Of a stretch of DNA of 64,000 nt, positions 1-7,083 are shown piece after piece (the stretch's first letter is position 1; each line of letters begins with the position of its first letter). The DNA comes from Sulfuritalea sp. (GTDB taxonomy: Bacteria > Pseudomonadota > Gammaproteobacteria > Burkholderiales > Rhodocyclaceae), in assembly GCA_023229545.1 (NCBI GenBank), contig JALNZB010000017.1, forward strand, positions 12,907 through 76,906, in the 5' to 3' direction. Both the position numbers and the translations under genes were made by a program. Under the pieces are notes generated by a model that was not told the DNA's origin, did not search any database, and saw nothing but the letters and a program-made list of their open reading frames with translations.

Positions 1-326
1 TGCACGCCGACTCGTGGCGCGCGATGATGGGCAACCTGTCGCGCCACTTCGGCTCCGACGCCAGCCTCGACGAAAAACGCCGTACCGCCATCGCCGACTT
101 TCTGGTCGTCAACGCCAACGGTCGCAAGACGGGGAACACCCGCGATACCGCCGGCAAGCCGCTGTTGCGCATCACCGAGACCGAGCGCTTCGTCAGGAAG
201 CATCGCGAGATATCCGCCGCCACCTGGCAGCGCGCTTCGATCAAGAGCCCGGCCAACTGCGTCGCCTGTCACCGCCAGGCCGCAGCGGGCAATTACGACG
301 AACATGCCATTCAAATTCCCAAGTGA
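1..326 (+). CDS. Dihaem cytochrome c (DHC-like), C-terminal part
   Basis: The gene enters from the left edge and reads in frame from base 3 (HADSWRAMMG...) to the TGA at 324-326. About 107 residues are visible. One haem-binding CVACH motif lies near the C-terminus, and the sequence before it (HFGSDASLDE, then TERFVRKHREI) resembles the dihaem cytochrome c (DHC) family; the first CXXCH would be upstream, off the window. DHC proteins are periplasmic electron carriers usually encoded with a small haem protein (SHP) and a membrane cytochrome b. The cytochrome b gene starts 9 bases downstream, which fits that arrangement. The family call is fairly secure; the role as a donor or acceptor for SHP is inferred from the neighbour only. 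Confidence 0.75.
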   Translation, partial: HADSWRAMMGNLSRHFGSDASLDEKRRTAIADFLVVNANGRKTGNTRDTAGKPLLRITETERFVRKHREISAATWQRASIKSPANCVACHRQAAAGNYDEHAIQIPK

Positions 327-334
327 GAAACGCC

Positions 335-883
335 ATGAACCCCGATACCCGTGCCATCCGCGTCTGGGATCTGCCGACGCGACTGTTTCACTGGTCGCTG
401 GTGGCGAGTTTCGCCACTGCCTTCCTTACTTCCGAATCCGAAAAGCTGCGCGACATCCACGTCATTGCCGGCTACACGCTCGCCGGCTTGCTGGTGTTCC
501 GCTTGCTGTGGGGCTTCGTCGGCGGCGGTTATTCGCGCTTTGCCGAATTCCTGCCGACGCCGCGAAAAGTGATCGACTACCTCAAGTCGTTGCTGAACGG
601 AAAACCGCAGCACTACATCGGTCACAATCCGGCCGGCGCGGTGGCCATCTTTCTGCTGCTGGGCATGGGCGCCGTTGCCTCTGCCAGCGGCTGGGCAGTG
701 TATGAGAGTCTGGGCGGTCACTTCATGGAAGAACTGCACGAAGTCGTCGCCAATGGCATGATGGCGCTTGTCGCCATTCACATCGCTGGCGTCATTGTCA
801 GCAGTTGGCTGCACAAGGAGAATCTCATCCGGGCGATGATTACGGGCTGGAAGCATCTACGCAATGCGGATACTGCTGGTTGA
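335..883 (+). CDS. Cytochrome b561-type membrane protein
   Basis: A 182-residue integral membrane b-type cytochrome expected to pass electrons between the quinone pool and the preceding c-type cytochrome. The ATG at 335 is chosen because the frame opens just after the upstream stop and the protein begins MNPDTRAIRVWDLPTR, typical of the family. Four hydrophobic segments are visible. Candidate haem-ligand histidines sit in LFHWSL (first helix), in DIHVIAGY (start of the second helix) and in the C-terminal HEVVANG...AIHIAG region. The last 20 bases overlap the start of the response regulator gene, suggesting one operon with the two-component system. The function is well supported by family; the direction of electron flow is unknown. 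Confidence 0.85.
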   Translation: MNPDTRAIRVWDLPTRLFHWSLVASFATAFLTSESEKLRDIHVIAGYTLAGLLVFRLLWGFVGGGYSRFAEFLPTPRKVIDYLKSLLNGKPQHYIGHNPAGAVAIFLLLGMGAVASASGWAVYESLGGHFMEELHEVVANGMMALVAIHIAGVIVSSWLHKENLIRAMITGWKHLRNADTAG

Positions 884-1535
884 AGATGACGCCCTGCTCG
901 GCGACGCGCTCCAGGCCGGCCTGCGCCAAGCCGGCCACGCCGTCGACTGGGCGCGGGACGGCGTCGGCGCCGAAACGGCGCTGATGACGGAAGATTACGC
1001 CGCCGTGGTGCTCGATCTCGGGCTGCCGCGAATGGACGGCCTCGAAGTATTGCGCCACCTGCGGGCGAAAAAAAAGGCCCTGCCGGTGCTGATCCTCACC
1101 GCCCGCGACACCGTGAATGACCGCATCCGTGGCCTCGATGCCGGGGCCGACGATTATCTGGTCAAGCCCTTCGATCTGGGCGAACTGACCGCGCGCCTGC
1201 GCGCTTTGCTGCGACGCGCCGGCGGCCAGCCGTCGCCGCTGCTGACCAGCGCCGGAGTCACGCTCGATCCGGCGACGCGACGCGTCGAATGCGGGGGAAA
1301 AGAAATTGAGCTATCGGCCAAGGAATACGCCCTGTTGCATGCCCTGATGCAACAGCCGGGACGCGCGCTTTCACGCGCCCAGCTCGAACAGCATCTCTAC
1401 GCCTGGGGCGACGAAATCGGCAGCAACGCGGTCGAGGTCTACGTCCATCATCTGCGGCGCAAGCTGGGGGCGGACGTCATCCGCACCCTGCGCGGCATCG
1501 GTTACGTCGTCGCCAAGCCAGGAAATCCGTCGTGA
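864..1535 (+). CDS. OmpR-family response regulator (QseB/PmrA-like)
   Basis: A 223-residue transcription regulator. The receiver domain spans about residues 1-115: acidic pair EDD near the start, phospho-acceptor Asp in VVLDLGLPRMDG, and conserved Lys in YLVKPFD. A winged-helix DNA-binding domain spans about 125-220 and contains VEVYVHHLRRKLG and IRTLRGIGYVV. The ATG at 864 lies inside the cytochrome b561 gene, and the TGA shares bases with the GTG of the kinase gene (GTGA overlap at 1532-1535), so the pair is translationally coupled. It probably responds to the cognate kinase and may regulate the cytochrome operon it belongs to. QseB/PmrA subfamily membership is a resemblance, not proven. 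Confidence 0.92.
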   Translation: MRILLVEDDALLGDALQAGLRQAGHAVDWARDGVGAETALMTEDYAAVVLDLGLPRMDGLEVLRHLRAKKKALPVLILTARDTVNDRIRGLDAGADDYLVKPFDLGELTARLRALLRRAGGQPSPLLTSAGVTLDPATRRVECGGKEIELSAKEYALLHALMQQPGRALSRAQLEQHLYAWGDEIGSNAVEVYVHHLRRKLGADVIRTLRGIGYVVAKPGNPS

Positions 1536-2650
1536 AGCGTCCATTGTCCCTGCGCGCCAGACTGGTCGGGCTGACGCTGCTGGCGGTCGCCATGGTCTGG
1601 CTGGTGACCGCATTTTTTACGTGGCGCGAGACGCGGCACGAACTGGAAGAATTGCTGACCCATCCGCCGAGCACCGCCGCCGCCCACTTCGCCAAAGAAC
1701 GCAATGAGGTGGCCGGCGAAATTGCCGGGCAATTGCTCAAGCCGATGCTGTTCGCCCTGCCCGCGCTGGCGGTGTTGCTGGTGATCGCCATCGGCTTTGC
1801 GCTGGCCCCCTTGCGCCAACTTGCGCGCGATGTCGCCACACGCGCACCCGACCGGCTCGATCCGCTGCCCATCGAAAGCCTGCCCGCTGAAGTCGTTCCT
1901 TTGGTGACGCGACTCAACAGTCTGTTTGCCGACATCATGCGCGCGCTGGAAAACGAGCGCCGCTTTACCGCCGACGCCGCCCACGAGCTGCGCACGCCGC
2001 TGGCCGCGCTCAAAGCGCAGGCGCAGGTGGCGCTGGCTGCAACGGACGCGCCGCAACGGCAGCACGCCCTGACGCAAATCATCGTCGGCTGCGACCGCGC
2101 CACGCATCTGGTAGTGCAGTTGCTGACGCTGGCGCGGCTGGATGCCGGCGCTTCGCACCCGATGCAGGACATCGCGCTACGACCGATTGCCGAGGAGGTG
2201 CTGGCCATCAGTGCCGGCGACGCCATCGAGCGTCGTTGCGACCTCGTGCTGAACGACGGCGACGCGCAGGTCCGGGGCGATGCCGTGCTGTTGCAGGTGT
2301 TGCTGCGTAACCTGATCGACAACGCCCTGCGCCACGGCGGCGCCACGCAGATCGAGGTGGCCATCGCAACGCAGGGCGCGCAAGCGGTACTGAGCGTCAG
2401 CGACGACGGGTGCGGAATTGCGGCGGACGAACGCGAACACGTGCGGCAACGCTTTTACCGTAGCGCCAGCGCCGACTCCGGGGACAACTCCACGGGCAGC
2501 GGACTCGGACTTTCCATCGTCGGGCGCATCACCGAATTGCACGGCGGTACGCTGGACATCGCCTGTCCGACCTCGGGCCAAGGCGTTTCGCTGCGGGTAT
2601 CTCTGCCACTCAGCGGCAGAGATACCGGCGCAGCGACTATTCGTCTTTAA
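1532..2650 (+). CDS. Sensor histidine kinase (QseC-like)
   Basis: A 372-residue membrane kinase starting at GTG 1532. Two transmembrane segments (about 10-30 and 70-92) flank a very short periplasmic loop of about 40 residues. A HAMP-like linker follows, then the dimerisation/phospho-acceptor helix with AAHELRTPL, and a HATPase domain with N-box NLIDNALRHGG, G1 DDGCGI and G2 GSGLGLSIV. It is the partner of the OmpR-type regulator it overlaps by four bases. The short sensor loop suggests sensing of a small or membrane-proximal signal. The 3' end overlaps the 3' end of the convergent ATPase/TPR gene by 14 bases, leaving no room for a separate terminator. Confidence 0.92.
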   Translation: MKRPLSLRARLVGLTLLAVAMVWLVTAFFTWRETRHELEELLTHPPSTAAAHFAKERNEVAGEIAGQLLKPMLFALPALAVLLVIAIGFALAPLRQLARDVATRAPDRLDPLPIESLPAEVVPLVTRLNSLFADIMRALENERRFTADAAHELRTPLAALKAQAQVALAATDAPQRQHALTQIIVGCDRATHLVVQLLTLARLDAGASHPMQDIALRPIAEEVLAISAGDAIERRCDLVLNDGDAQVRGDAVLLQVLLRNLIDNALRHGGATQIEVAIATQGAQAVLSVSDDGCGIAADEREHVRQRFYRSASADSGDNSTGSGLGLSIVGRITELHGGTLDIACPTSGQGVSLRVSLPLSGRDTGAATIRL

Positions 2651-5600
2651 GCGCCGGCTTGCGGCGGCGCGTGGCGCGCTTGGCCACCAGCTTTGGCTTT
2701 TTCGGCGCAGTCAATCGCTCAAGCATAAGCTGCGCGGCGGCTTGAACCTCGGGTTCAATGTCGACCAGCTTGTCCGGACAATTTTCCATCGCTGCCTCGA
2801 AGGCCAGCAGCAGCGGACGGGCGTGCTTTTCATAGCCCAGATCGCGCAGCAGATCGAGTAGCGCAGCGGCGCCTTGCCCGCTCGCCAAGACCGGCGCAAG
2901 AAAGCCTTCGACAAAATGCGCACTGACCAGTGCGGCAGCGATGTCGGCCGAATCGGCGAGCAAGCGGGCAAGGGCGTCGCGCAAAGCAGACCTGTGACCA
3001 AGCTCATGCGCCTGTTTGGCCTCGATGGCGTAGCGGCGGGTTTGCAGCTTGGCGTACCTTTCGCGCCAGAAAGGATGCTGGTTGGCATCCAGCTCCGCCG
3101 CACGCGAATAGGCCGCAAACGCCTCGTCCAGGCGCTCCCGCGCCTCCAGCAGCCTGCCCAGGTTGTTCCACGGCAATGCCTCCGTCGGAGCGAGTCCAAT
3201 CGCCTTGCGGTAGGCGGCCTCGGCCTCGTCGAAACGATTCAACGGGTAGGCCAGCAGATTACCCAGATCATTCCACGACCAAACAAACGCCGGATCGAAT
3301 TCGATCGCCTTGCGGTAGGCGGCCTCGGCCTCGTCGAAACGATTCAACGGGTAGGCCAGCAGATTACCCAGATCATTCCACGACCCAGCAAACTCCGGAT
3401 CGAGCTTGATCGCCTTGCGGCAGGCCGCCTCGGCTTCGTCATGACGATTCGGACTCTTGGTCAGCAAGTTAGCCAGGTTGCCCCACGGCCAAGCGAATGT
3501 TGGGGCGAGTTCAATCGCCTTGCGAAACGCTGCTTCGGCGTCATCATGGCGATTAAGTTCGTCTGTCAATTGCACCCCCAACCCGTTCCACAGCCAAGCA
3601 TCAGATGGATCGAGATCGATGGCTTTTCGAAAGGCTGCCTCCGCCTCCACCAAATCACCTTTCGTATCGCCCAGCAATGCAGCGCGCTCGTACCAAGTAC
3701 GCGACGACACGCCTCTGGCAACAGCCTGATCCAGCGCTTGTTGCGCCTGGGCAAAGCGGCGGGAACGGCGCATGGCTCCTGCCACGTTTGCCCATTCGGT
3801 GGCGCTGGCATCGCTTGCATACTTCAAGCCCCAGTCCAGCCAGTCCTTAGCCGCCTCATCGTTCGCAAACTTGACCCAGTCCCGCGCACCAACCAGGCGC
3901 CAGACCATCGCCCGCAGTCCGGGGGCTCCCGCTACTGCCAACAAATCCTCGGCGTCCTGCGGCAGAAGGCATGGCAACGGTAAGTAGCCACACGCCCGCT
4001 TGCTGAACAGCAGCACCAAATCAGCTTCATGGAGACCATGTATCTGTAGCCGGCGTCGTTCTGCGTCGAGACGAAGACGTACGCGAGCGGCCTCTTCCTG
4101 AGCAGTGGTGCGTTCACAAAGGGCTTGCACGCTGGCCTGTTTCTGGTCCAAGCGCAGCTCGACCGAACCGAGCAAGGCATCCTGTTCGTCCACCGTCAGG
4201 CCGCCTTTGCAGCGCTGTAGCTGGTCGCGCATGCGCACTACCGCCGCCAGGTCTTCCGACAAATCGCCGGCAGGGAGAAAATCCTCAACCGCGCCGCCGC
4301 GATCCCACACATGCTGCAGCAGTCGGTCGGCACCATGGACCTCCAAGCCGCGCCGCATCTGCGTCGCGCAACGGGCGCCGGCCAGGGCAAAGGAAAATTG
4401 CGCGGCAGCCAGGGCGCCCGCGCCGCATTCAATCTGCATGCCGTCCTGCAACTCGTCGAGATCGAACATCGCTTCGAGGAACTCGGTGAGTCCGATCACG
4501 TTCTGGCGGATGCGGCGGTTGCCGCGCATTTGCAGCCAGAGCCGGAACAGTTGCTCGGCAATACGGTATTGGGTGCGACCATGGGCGGCGGATTTTTCCA
4601 CAAGACCTTCGCGGTCCAAGACATCCATCTGCGCCGACACGGTGCCGGTCGGCAAGCCGGCATGGGCTCCGATTTCAGCGGCGGTGTGACCAAAACGCAG
4701 GCCGCCGCCATCGCCAGGGCGCCGTACGGCCAAGGCGTGCATGACGACCTGAGCCTGTTCCGACAAATCCTCGAAGCGTGCCTTGTAGTAAGGCGTGGTG
4801 ATGTCCATCAAACGCTCGAAATCCTCGACGGCGCGGCTGTTTGGGCCGTGGCGCAGCAGTTCGAAAATGAGGCCCAAGGCGCGCGGATTGCCCCCGGTGA
4901 GCTGGTACAGCGCATCGACGCGGCCAGGGCGGGCGCGCAGTCGGTCCTTGACTTCGGGCACATCCTGCGCATCGGCCAGGCGCTCCAGCACCTGGCGCAC
5001 TTCCATGAGATCGAGCTTGCCCAAGCGCTTTGGAATAAAGAAGTCGTAGAACGCCTTGTCATAGTCGGTGAAGGGTTCGGACAGGCGTACCGAGCCGCCT
5101 ATGACGATAGGCGCGGTCGTGGTGGATAAGATTTCGCGCAAAGCCCAGTAGGCCGGCGCGTGCGGATCCTTGAGCTTGCGACCGGTCTTGTCGATGCGTT
5201 GAAAAATGAAGTCGAGGTTATCCACCAACAGCACGGGACGGCGCCCGAGCTCTGTGCAAATTTGCAGCAAGAGTTTGAACCCGGTGTCGGCGAGCGGATC
5301 GGCTCCGGCACCGCTGCTCCTGGCCCGATCGACGTCAGCGATCAGGCGATCCGCGAGCTCGGTTTGGCCCATACGGTCCAATTCGTCGGCCAGCGCATCG
5401 CACGCCGCCCACCAGAAGTCGGCGAGGTTCTTGACCTGGTACAGCTCTTCGGGAAAAGAAAGAGCGATCAGGTGATCCTCCAAGTCGGCGTCGCGGCGGA
5501 TGGCGACGGCCAAGCGCTTGAGCAGTGTGGTCTTGCCGGCGCCACGCAGGCCGACCAGCAGGTAGTGCTGCACGCTGCCTTCACGCGATGCGCGGGCCAG

Positions 5601-5711
5601 CTCGTCACGCAGGAAGGTGAACTCGTCCACGCGGGCGACGAAGCCGGCGAGAAGATCATCATCGCTAAGCCAGTCGGGGTTGTAGTGGCGATGGGCGGAC
5701 GCGGTGTTCAT
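2637..5711 (-). CDS. P-loop ATPase with winged helix and TPR repeats, unknown function
   Basis: A 1024-residue protein starting at ATG 5711; an AGGAGG-like site lies about 9 bases upstream, which favours this start over one eight codons earlier. Residues about 15-330 form a STAND/archaeal-ATPase-like NTPase with Walker A GLRGAGKTT and Walker B PVLLVDNLDF. A winged-helix-like segment follows (about 340-410, LPTGTVSAQMDVLDREGL, RLWLQMRG). A long helical region leads to about six TPR units of 35 residues (about 690-900; pattern WNDLGNLL, AEAAYRKAI). The tail is Lys/Arg-rich. The ATGA overlap with the upstream ATPase gene indicates a two-gene operon. No nuclease, TIR, protease or membrane effector is recognisable. 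TPR-STAND proteins are often signal-sensing switches, including in antiphage immunity; that role here is only a hypothesis. Confidence 0.85.
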   Translation of the reverse strand: MNTASAHRHYNPDWLSDDDLLAGFVARVDEFTFLRDELARASREGSVQHYLLVGLRGAGKTTLLKRLAVAIRRDADLEDHLIALSFPEELYQVKNLADFWWAACDALADELDRMGQTELADRLIADVDRARSSGAGADPLADTGFKLLLQICTELGRRPVLLVDNLDFIFQRIDKTGRKLKDPHAPAYWALREILSTTTAPIVIGGSVRLSEPFTDYDKAFYDFFIPKRLGKLDLMEVRQVLERLADAQDVPEVKDRLRARPGRVDALYQLTGGNPRALGLIFELLRHGPNSRAVEDFERLMDITTPYYKARFEDLSEQAQVVMHALAVRRPGDGGGLRFGHTAAEIGAHAGLPTGTVSAQMDVLDREGLVEKSAAHGRTQYRIAEQLFRLWLQMRGNRRIRQNVIGLTEFLEAMFDLDELQDGMQIECGAGALAAAQFSFALAGARCATQMRRGLEVHGADRLLQHVWDRGGAVEDFLPAGDLSEDLAAVVRMRDQLQRCKGGLTVDEQDALLGSVELRLDQKQASVQALCERTTAQEEAARVRLRLDAERRRLQIHGLHEADLVLLFSKRACGYLPLPCLLPQDAEDLLAVAGAPGLRAMVWRLVGARDWVKFANDEAAKDWLDWGLKYASDASATEWANVAGAMRRSRRFAQAQQALDQAVARGVSSRTWYERAALLGDTKGDLVEAEAAFRKAIDLDPSDAWLWNGLGVQLTDELNRHDDAEAAFRKAIELAPTFAWPWGNLANLLTKSPNRHDEAEAACRKAIKLDPEFAGSWNDLGNLLAYPLNRFDEAEAAYRKAIEFDPAFVWSWNDLGNLLAYPLNRFDEAEAAYRKAIGLAPTEALPWNNLGRLLEARERLDEAFAAYSRAAELDANQHPFWRERYAKLQTRRYAIEAKQAHELGHRSALRDALARLLADSADIAAALVSAHFVEGFLAPVLASGQGAAALLDLLRDLGYEKHARPLLLAFEAAMENCPDKLVDIEPEVQAAAQLMLERLTAPKKPKLVAKRATRRRKPALKDE
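3199..3385 (-). repeat. Perfect 82-bp direct repeat inside the TPR region
   Basis: Bases 3199-3280 and 3304-3385 are identical over 82 bp with a 105-bp period, which equals one 35-residue TPR unit. Neighbouring TPR units share the protein pattern but differ at the DNA level, so this looks like a recent duplication or gene conversion of one repeat unit. Such a repeat could allow repeat-number change by recombination or slippage. Confidence 0.9.
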
Positions 5712-6937
5712 AGCGTGTCCCTCCTGAGCCACCACCGCCGCAGGGGTTCAAGACGGAAGCGATAGCGCCGTACGCCAGAGCTGTCGTCGGGCCACCAATA
5801 GGCGTCACGTTGCAGAATGTCGCGCAAGCGAATGAACGTGCGCCGTGCCTCTTCCGCAGCGACGTTGGTCATACGGCCTTCCAGTACGGCCAGCAGGTTC
5901 TCCGCACGCGCGCCGCCCGGATCGCGTGCGGCAAGATTGAGCAAGGCCAAAGCATGATCGGCGTCGGCGCGGCACAACTGCACGGAAAGCCGCCCCGCCC
6001 AATGATGAAAGTCGTTATCGGCGCCAGGCTGTACCAGTCGGTCGATGGCTTGTTCGATCAAACTGGCGGGACTCGCGGTAGAGTTCGAAGCCATGAAGTC
6101 GCGCAGATGGTGGAATGCCGACTGTAGGTAGTAAGGCTGGGGCCATTGCACGGCGGCAACGATGCTGCTGGCGTCGGCCACGGACAAGTCAATCTCATAG
6201 CGAACGGCCAGTTTGGCGAGCATGGCAATGGCCATCTCGTCCTTGAATGCCTCAAGTCCCTGATGCTTCATGCTGTTGATGGTGTCGGCCATGCCGTGCT
6301 CCTGCACCAGCGTATCCAGTCCTATCGAGCCCGATACCAGCCAACGCACCTTGCGCGCATTAGGCAACGCCCGCACGTCGTTGCGAAACCAGTCGAGAAA
6401 CCGGCGCACGCGCTGCACGCCACTTTGCGCATCGTTGCGGATGATGTTGAACAGCAGAATAGGCAACTCATCGACGTAGATCAGCCACGGCTCTTCGACC
6501 TGCGCGATCAGGCGCAGCGCGTCACAAGCCACTTTGGTCCAATCTTCGGCGTCAGCGTTGCCCAGTTCCACGCCTACCGACCCGGCACCCACTGGAATTT
6601 TGAGCGACTTGATGCGCCCGCCCAGCGTGCTGAATGCTTCACTTAGGGCATCCATGGTCTTGCCGGCGATTGTGCCAAGTTCGGGCTTGAGCGCGCTTTC
6701 CAGCTTGTCGAGAAAGCCGCGCTCATCGAGACTCGAAGCAACATTGATCTCAATTGCCCGCCAGCCTTCGGCACGAACCTGCGCCATGATGGCGCGGGCA
6801 ACCGACGTCTTGCCGATACGGCGTGGCCCGAGCAATAGTATGTCGTCGTTGGCGAGAATATCCCGCAGCCGCGCAACATCCACATCGCGACCGAAGAAGT
6901 TCTCGCCCTCCACCGGTGAGCCGGCAATATTGTCCAT
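5708..6937 (-). CDS. AAA/STAND-type P-loop ATPase, unknown function
   Basis: A 409-residue protein, ATG at 6937 preceded by AAGGGG. It begins with a short motif seen in archaeal-type ATPases (PVEGENFFGRDVDV), then Walker A GPRRIGKTS (about residues 38-46), an Asp/Glu Walker B (LIYVDELP, about 150) and a sensor-1-like RWLVSGSIG. The C-terminal third is helical (PQPYYLQSAFHHLRDF and after), as in the winged-helix part of this ATPase class. The stop overlaps the start of the ATPase/TPR gene (ATGA at 5711-5708), so the two proteins are probably made together and may act as partners, for example a small and a large ATPase subunit. Base composition looks less GC-biased than neighbouring genes by eye (not computed). 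No defined function. Confidence 0.82.
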   Translation of the reverse strand: MDNIAGSPVEGENFFGRDVDVARLRDILANDDILLLGPRRIGKTSVARAIMAQVRAEGWRAIEINVASSLDERGFLDKLESALKPELGTIAGKTMDALSEAFSTLGGRIKSLKIPVGAGSVGVELGNADAEDWTKVACDALRLIAQVEEPWLIYVDELPILLFNIIRNDAQSGVQRVRRFLDWFRNDVRALPNARKVRWLVSGSIGLDTLVQEHGMADTINSMKHQGLEAFKDEMAIAMLAKLAVRYEIDLSVADASSIVAAVQWPQPYYLQSAFHHLRDFMASNSTASPASLIEQAIDRLVQPGADNDFHHWAGRLSVQLCRADADHALALLNLAARDPGGARAENLLAVLEGRMTNVAAEEARRTFIRLRDILQRDAYWWPDDSSGVRRYRFRLEPLRRWWLRRDTL

Positions 6938-6987
6938 GAGTGCCCCTTGTTGGTTAATATGCGAGAGAATCTTAGCACTATATTTTC

Positions 6988-7023
6988 ATAGCGCAAAGAA
7001 TTCTTTGCAAAACTGAGCGCTAT
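6988..7023. promoter_or_regulatory. Nested inverted repeats in divergent intergenic region
   Basis: Between the ATPase operon and the P-type ATPase gene lies a perfect 16-bp palindrome (GCAAAGAATTCTTTGC, 6993-7008). Around it sit 7-bp inverted arms ATAGCGC (6988-6994) and GCGCTAT (7017-7023). On the minus strand TATAGT and TAAGAT -10-like hexamers lie just downstream, so the palindrome could be an operator for the ATPase operon. Being short and AT-rich it could alternatively be chance structure. Confidence 0.45.
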
Positions 7024-7083
7024 CGTGGATGCAAAGCAATCGCAGCGGATACTCCTGCGGGACTTCGCTGCATAATCCAGCCC

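Noticed and set aside
3199..3385. CRISPR-like direct repeats
   Set aside because: Only two copies, in frame inside a TPR coding region with a period of exactly one protein repeat.
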